From Candidatus Saccharimonadota bacterium (GTDB lineage Bacteria; Patescibacteriota; Saccharimonadia; Saccharimonadales; Saccharimonadaceae), in contig JAFOJO010000016.1 of NCBI GenBank assembly GCA_017421325.1, positions 1-45,182 of the forward strand: a DNA stretch of 45,182 nucleotides, written 5' to 3'. Position 1 is the first letter of the stretch. Every line of letters starts with the position of its first letter. A program made the translations under genes and the position numbers. The notes below the pieces were generated by a model, which had not been told where the DNA came from, made no database searches, and was given only the letters and a program-made list of their open reading frames with translations. This document shows, one piece after another, positions 43,041 through 45,182 of this stretch.

Positions 43041-43209
43041 GGTGCCATTTGTAAACGGGGTATATTACAAAAATGGCACCGCAAGGGTGCTATAGTCTGA
43101 TATCTAGTTGGCAAAACCCACTAAACATTGACTCCTTACGGTGCCGTCTAAATGTTTAGTGCTCTACCAATAAAAATTGGCTTTGCCTATAAAATACCAA
43201 ACTATAGCA
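43041..43209 (-). promoter_or_regulatory. Candidate structured regulatory leader (riboswitch-like) of the FISUMP gene
   Basis: Read on the minus strand, the RNA begins almost exactly at a 9-bp helix P1 (43201-43209 with 43088-43096). P2 (43182-43187 with 43110-43115) encloses P3 (11 bp, 43151-43161 with 43119-43129) and P4 (43176-43180 with 43167-43171). A strong hairpin follows (43075-43080 onward with 43041-43054). The GGUGCC segment at 43080-43075 can pair with that hairpin arm, with GCACC at 43090-43086 that overlaps P1, or with GGCACC in the P3 loop. Such exclusive choices are typical of riboswitches. No known class was recognised. Confidence 0.6.
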
Positions 43210-43214
43210 TCTTC

Positions 43215-43220
43215 ATTATA
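43215..43220 (-). promoter_or_regulatory. Extended -10 promoter of the FISUMP leader RNA
   Basis: On the minus strand TGGTATAAT ends about six bases before the P1 helix of the structured leader, so transcription would begin at the first base of the fold. No clear -35 is seen. Confidence 0.6.
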
Positions 43221-43311
43221 CCATATTTCGGTTTTTGTTGGTGCTAGTGCTTGATTTTTTGGTTTTAATTTAATAAACTGGGAAAAATGTTTTAACGAAG
43301 AAAGGAGAAAA

Positions 43312-43539
43312 GTGGGGAAGTTGGAGGAAATGCTTGTGGGAAATGGACTGATTTGCAAACTACCAGATGGGTCCAGTTCTCATATAGAAGGAAGTTTGGT
43401 TTCTAATTCATTAGTGGTGCGAAATTCGGCGGGGTGGGTGACGCATAGAATTGAGAAGTCTTCAAATGGGGTGGATTTAGTAGTGCGGAATACTTCTACG
43501 GGGTTTGTAGAGATGCGAATTTCGGGATCAATTATTTAG
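43312..43539 (+). CDS. Small protein of unknown function, GTG start
   Basis: This 75-residue protein starts with GTG behind AAAGGAG, five bases upstream; a methionine at residue 7 is an alternative. The sequence looks like repeated beta-strands with polar turns: LICKLPDGSSSHIEGSLVSN, SLVVRNSAGWVTHRIE, DLVVRNTSTGFVEMRISGS. Two similar VVRN units suggest a small duplicated beta-meander. No signal peptide, membrane helix or cysteine pair is present (one Cys). It precedes rny by 101 bases and has no relation to it that can be seen. No family is recognised. Confidence 0.65.
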   Translation: MGKLEEMLVGNGLICKLPDGSSSHIEGSLVSNSLVVRNSAGWVTHRIEKSSNGVDLVVRNTSTGFVEMRISGSII

Positions 43540-43549
43540 GCTTTCGTGG

Positions 43550-43555
43550 TATAAT
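43550..43555 (+). promoter_or_regulatory. Extended -10 promoter of rny
   Basis: TGGTATAAT lies 85 bases before the rny ATG. The leader contains a hairpin at 43597-43620 (GCTGGTAT with ATATCAGC) and GAAAGGGA before the start. RNase Y might act on this leader, but that is a guess. Confidence 0.55.
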
Positions 43556-43640
43556 AGACAGTGGAAACTTATTAATTGATGTTATTTGTTAACCCGCTGG
43601 TATAGAGAAAAATATCAGCAAAAACAATTAGAAAGGGAAT

Positions 43641-45158
43641 ATGGAAATAGTAATTCCAATTATTGCCGCCGTAGTGGGTGTTGCTGCTGGGGCGGGCGGG
43701 ATTTTTGCGTATAATAAGCGCAACGAAAACGGGGGCAAAAACAAGGCGGATGATCTAGTGCGCAAAGCTAAGCACGAGGCTAGTGAAATAGTTTTGAATG
43801 CTAAAAAAGAGGCGGCGAAGGTAACCGAAAAAAACCAAGCCGAAGAAAACGATCGCCGCAGAGAGTGGCGCGCTACGGAAAGGCGTTTGTCTGAACGTGA
43901 AGCTACGTTAGATGCGAAGTTAGATCAGCTAGAGAAGAAAACAGAAAAGTTAGCGAAGGAAGAACGTGAGCTAGAAGAATTAAAAAACGAGGTGCGGGAA
44001 ATTCGCACCAAGCAACACGAGAAGCTAGAGAAGATTGCCGGGCTAACGCGGGTAGATGCGCGTGATAAGCTAATGAAGATGACTGAAAACGATATTAAGC
44101 AAGATCTCGCAGGCCTAGTGATGAAAGAGCAAAAGGAAATTAAGCACGAGATAGATGAGACGGCGCAGGCGGCATTGCTTACCGCAATGGAAAGGATGAG
44201 CTCTGAAGTAACGGCAGATCGCACCGTAACGGCACTAAAGTTGCCAGACGAAGATATGAAAGGCCGGATTATCGGTAAAGAGGGGCGGAATATTCAGGCT
44301 TTGCAACGGGCGACTGGTGTAGATATTATGGTGGATGATACGCCAGGGATGGTAGTGCTTTCCTCCTTTGATCCAATTCGTCGGCAGGTGGCGAGATACG
44401 CCATGGAGAGATTAATGAAAGATGGGCGGATTAACCCGAGCTCTATTGAAGATGCAGTGGCGAAGGCCGAGCGCGAGATAGAAAAAGAGGTAGTACGGGC
44501 TGGTGAAGATGCGGCGCGCGAAGTAGGCGTAGTGGGGATACCACGTGAAATCTTACACTTATTGGGCGAGTTAAAATTTAGGACATCTTATGGGCAGAAT
44601 GTGCTGCTTCATTCTATTGAGATGGCGCATATTGCCGGAATGATCGCGGAAGAAATTGGGGCAGATAAGCGGGTGGCGAAGACTGCTACGCTTCTTCACG
44701 ATATTGGTAAGGCGGTAACGCATAAGATTGAAGGTAAGCATGCAGAAATTGGTGCGGAACTCGCCAAAAAATATGGTATGCCAGATGAAGTAGTACATGC
44801 AATTGCGGCGCATCACGAAGATATTGAGCCGACTACGCCAGAAGCGGTGATTGTAAAGATAGTAGATGCAATCTCGGCGGCACGGCCAGGGGCGAGAAAT
44901 ATTTCAGCAGAGAATTTTGCAGAACGGATGCGTGATTTGGAAAATATTGCAACTTCCTTCCCAGGTATTGAAAAGGCTTATGCGATATCCGCAGGGCGAG
45001 AAATTCGCGTGATAGTGGAACCAAAATCTATTGATGATTTATCCGCATTGAAACTTGCGCGTGATATTGCCAATAAGATAGAAGCTACAATGAGCTATCC
45101 GGGTGTGATCAAGGTAAATGTAATTCGTGAAACTCGGGCAGTGGAATACGCGAAATAA
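43641..45158 (+). CDS. rny: Ribonuclease Y
   Basis: RNase Y is a membrane-anchored endoribonuclease that starts mRNA decay. The 505-residue protein has one N-terminal helix (IVIPIIAAVVGVAAGAGGIF), then a long charged coiled coil (about residues 35-145). A KH RNA-binding domain with GRIIGKEGRNIQAL follows near 207, and an HD domain with LLHDIGKAVTH near 350 and AIAAHHEDIEP near 390. The HD histidines and aspartate that bind metal are intact. It is of usual length. The next gene begins three bases after its stop. Confidence 0.96.
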   Translation: MEIVIPIIAAVVGVAAGAGGIFAYNKRNENGGKNKADDLVRKAKHEASEIVLNAKKEAAKVTEKNQAEENDRRREWRATERRLSEREATLDAKLDQLEKKTEKLAKEERELEELKNEVREIRTKQHEKLEKIAGLTRVDARDKLMKMTENDIKQDLAGLVMKEQKEIKHEIDETAQAALLTAMERMSSEVTADRTVTALKLPDEDMKGRIIGKEGRNIQALQRATGVDIMVDDTPGMVVLSSFDPIRRQVARYAMERLMKDGRINPSSIEDAVAKAEREIEKEVVRAGEDAAREVGVVGIPREILHLLGELKFRTSYGQNVLLHSIEMAHIAGMIAEEIGADKRVAKTATLLHDIGKAVTHKIEGKHAEIGAELAKKYGMPDEVVHAIAAHHEDIEPTTPEAVIVKIVDAISAARPGARNISAENFAERMRDLENIATSFPGIEKAYAISAGREIRVIVEPKSIDDLSALKLARDIANKIEATMSYPGVIKVNVIRETRAVEYAK

Positions 45159-45161
45159 TTT

Positions 45162-45182
45162 ATGATAATTGGGCTAGATATA
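45162..45182 (+). CDS. Start of a further gene, truncated by the window edge
   Basis: An ATG three bases after the rny stop opens MIIGLDI. An LGLDxG-like beginning is found in RNase H-fold proteins such as RuvC and YqgF; a RuvC-type Holliday junction resolvase is one option. Seven residues are too few to decide. Confidence 0.4.

Noticed and set aside
43041-43209. tRNA-like or known riboswitch in the FISUMP leader
   Set aside because: GGTAGAGCAC looks tRNA-like and GGCAAAGCC recalls c-di-GMP aptamers. The arm lengths, T-loop and conserved core bases of these classes are missing.
1-45182. Recoding of UGA as glycine (SR1/Gracilibacteria code)
   Set aside because: Genes such as uvrA end at TGA at the expected length, and two FISUMP homologues end at the same place with TGA and TAA.
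1-45182. CRISPR array, insertion sequence with transposase, or prophage genes
   Set aside because: No regularly spaced direct repeats, transposase motifs or phage structural genes were seen on either strand.

Overview
The window looks like a chromosomal segment of a Patescibacteria/CPR bacterium, most probably Candidatus Saccharibacteria (TM7). The base composition is AT-rich and genes are tightly packed, with many 4-base overlaps. It encodes a type IV secretion-like machine of the Patescibacteria kind: pilin paralogues, a PrgI-family protein and a split VirB4. Envelope-polymer genes are numerous. UGA is a stop codon: two homologous surface-protein C-termini end at the same place, one with TGA and one with TAA. 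This argues against the SR1/Gracilibacteria code. No 16S rRNA or other marker is present, so the lineage is inferred from gene content.

Positions 1-20565 are an envelope-polysaccharide region. It begins with the tail of an LGFP-repeat wall protein, then glycosyltransferases, a UDP-GlcNAc 2-epimerase and UDP-galactopyranose mutase. A long minus-strand block (14830 down to 6848) looks like a teichoic-acid-type pathway: a YidC-TagF fusion, a small membrane protein, a PLP aminotransferase, a TagD-like cytidylyltransferase fused to an oxidoreductase-like domain, a TagG/TagH-type ABC exporter, and LicD and LicC homologues for phosphocholine-type decoration. galE and a GtrA/GtrB/GtrII-like glycosylation set with a polysaccharide deacetylase follow.

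Positions 20591-30574 are mostly housekeeping: uvrA, a TylF-like methyltransferase, a TetR-like regulator, groES-groEL behind a CIRCE operator, two lineage-specific proteins, tRNA-Ser(GCU), a truncated FISUMP surface-protein fragment, a T4SS pilin, comF and hsp20. Positions 30597-40086 hold the secretion system: four more pilin-like genes on the minus strand, then a plus-strand operon of a large VirB6-like membrane protein, PrgI, a VirB4 N-domain-like protein and the VirB4 ATPase. Positions 40107-45182 hold dnaJ with a perfect CIRCE, a large FISUMP surface protein flanked by structured non-coding elements, a small unknown protein, RNase Y and the first codons of one more gene.

The most unusual signals are these. 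(1) Two copies of a roughly 100-120 nt folded element (23581-23702 and 40107-40207) keep joining sequences while their helices change by compensatory substitutions. (2) A riboswitch-like leader (43209-43041) lies before the FISUMP gene, with mutually exclusive pairings. (3) YidC is fused to a CDP-glycerol glycerophosphotransferase. (4) A start-less FISUMP fragment could be a silent cassette. (5) A 205-bp element with long inverted repeats lies at the 3' end of the FISUMP gene. (6) Extended -10 promoters repeatedly sit 6-8 nt before start codons, predicting leaderless mRNAs.
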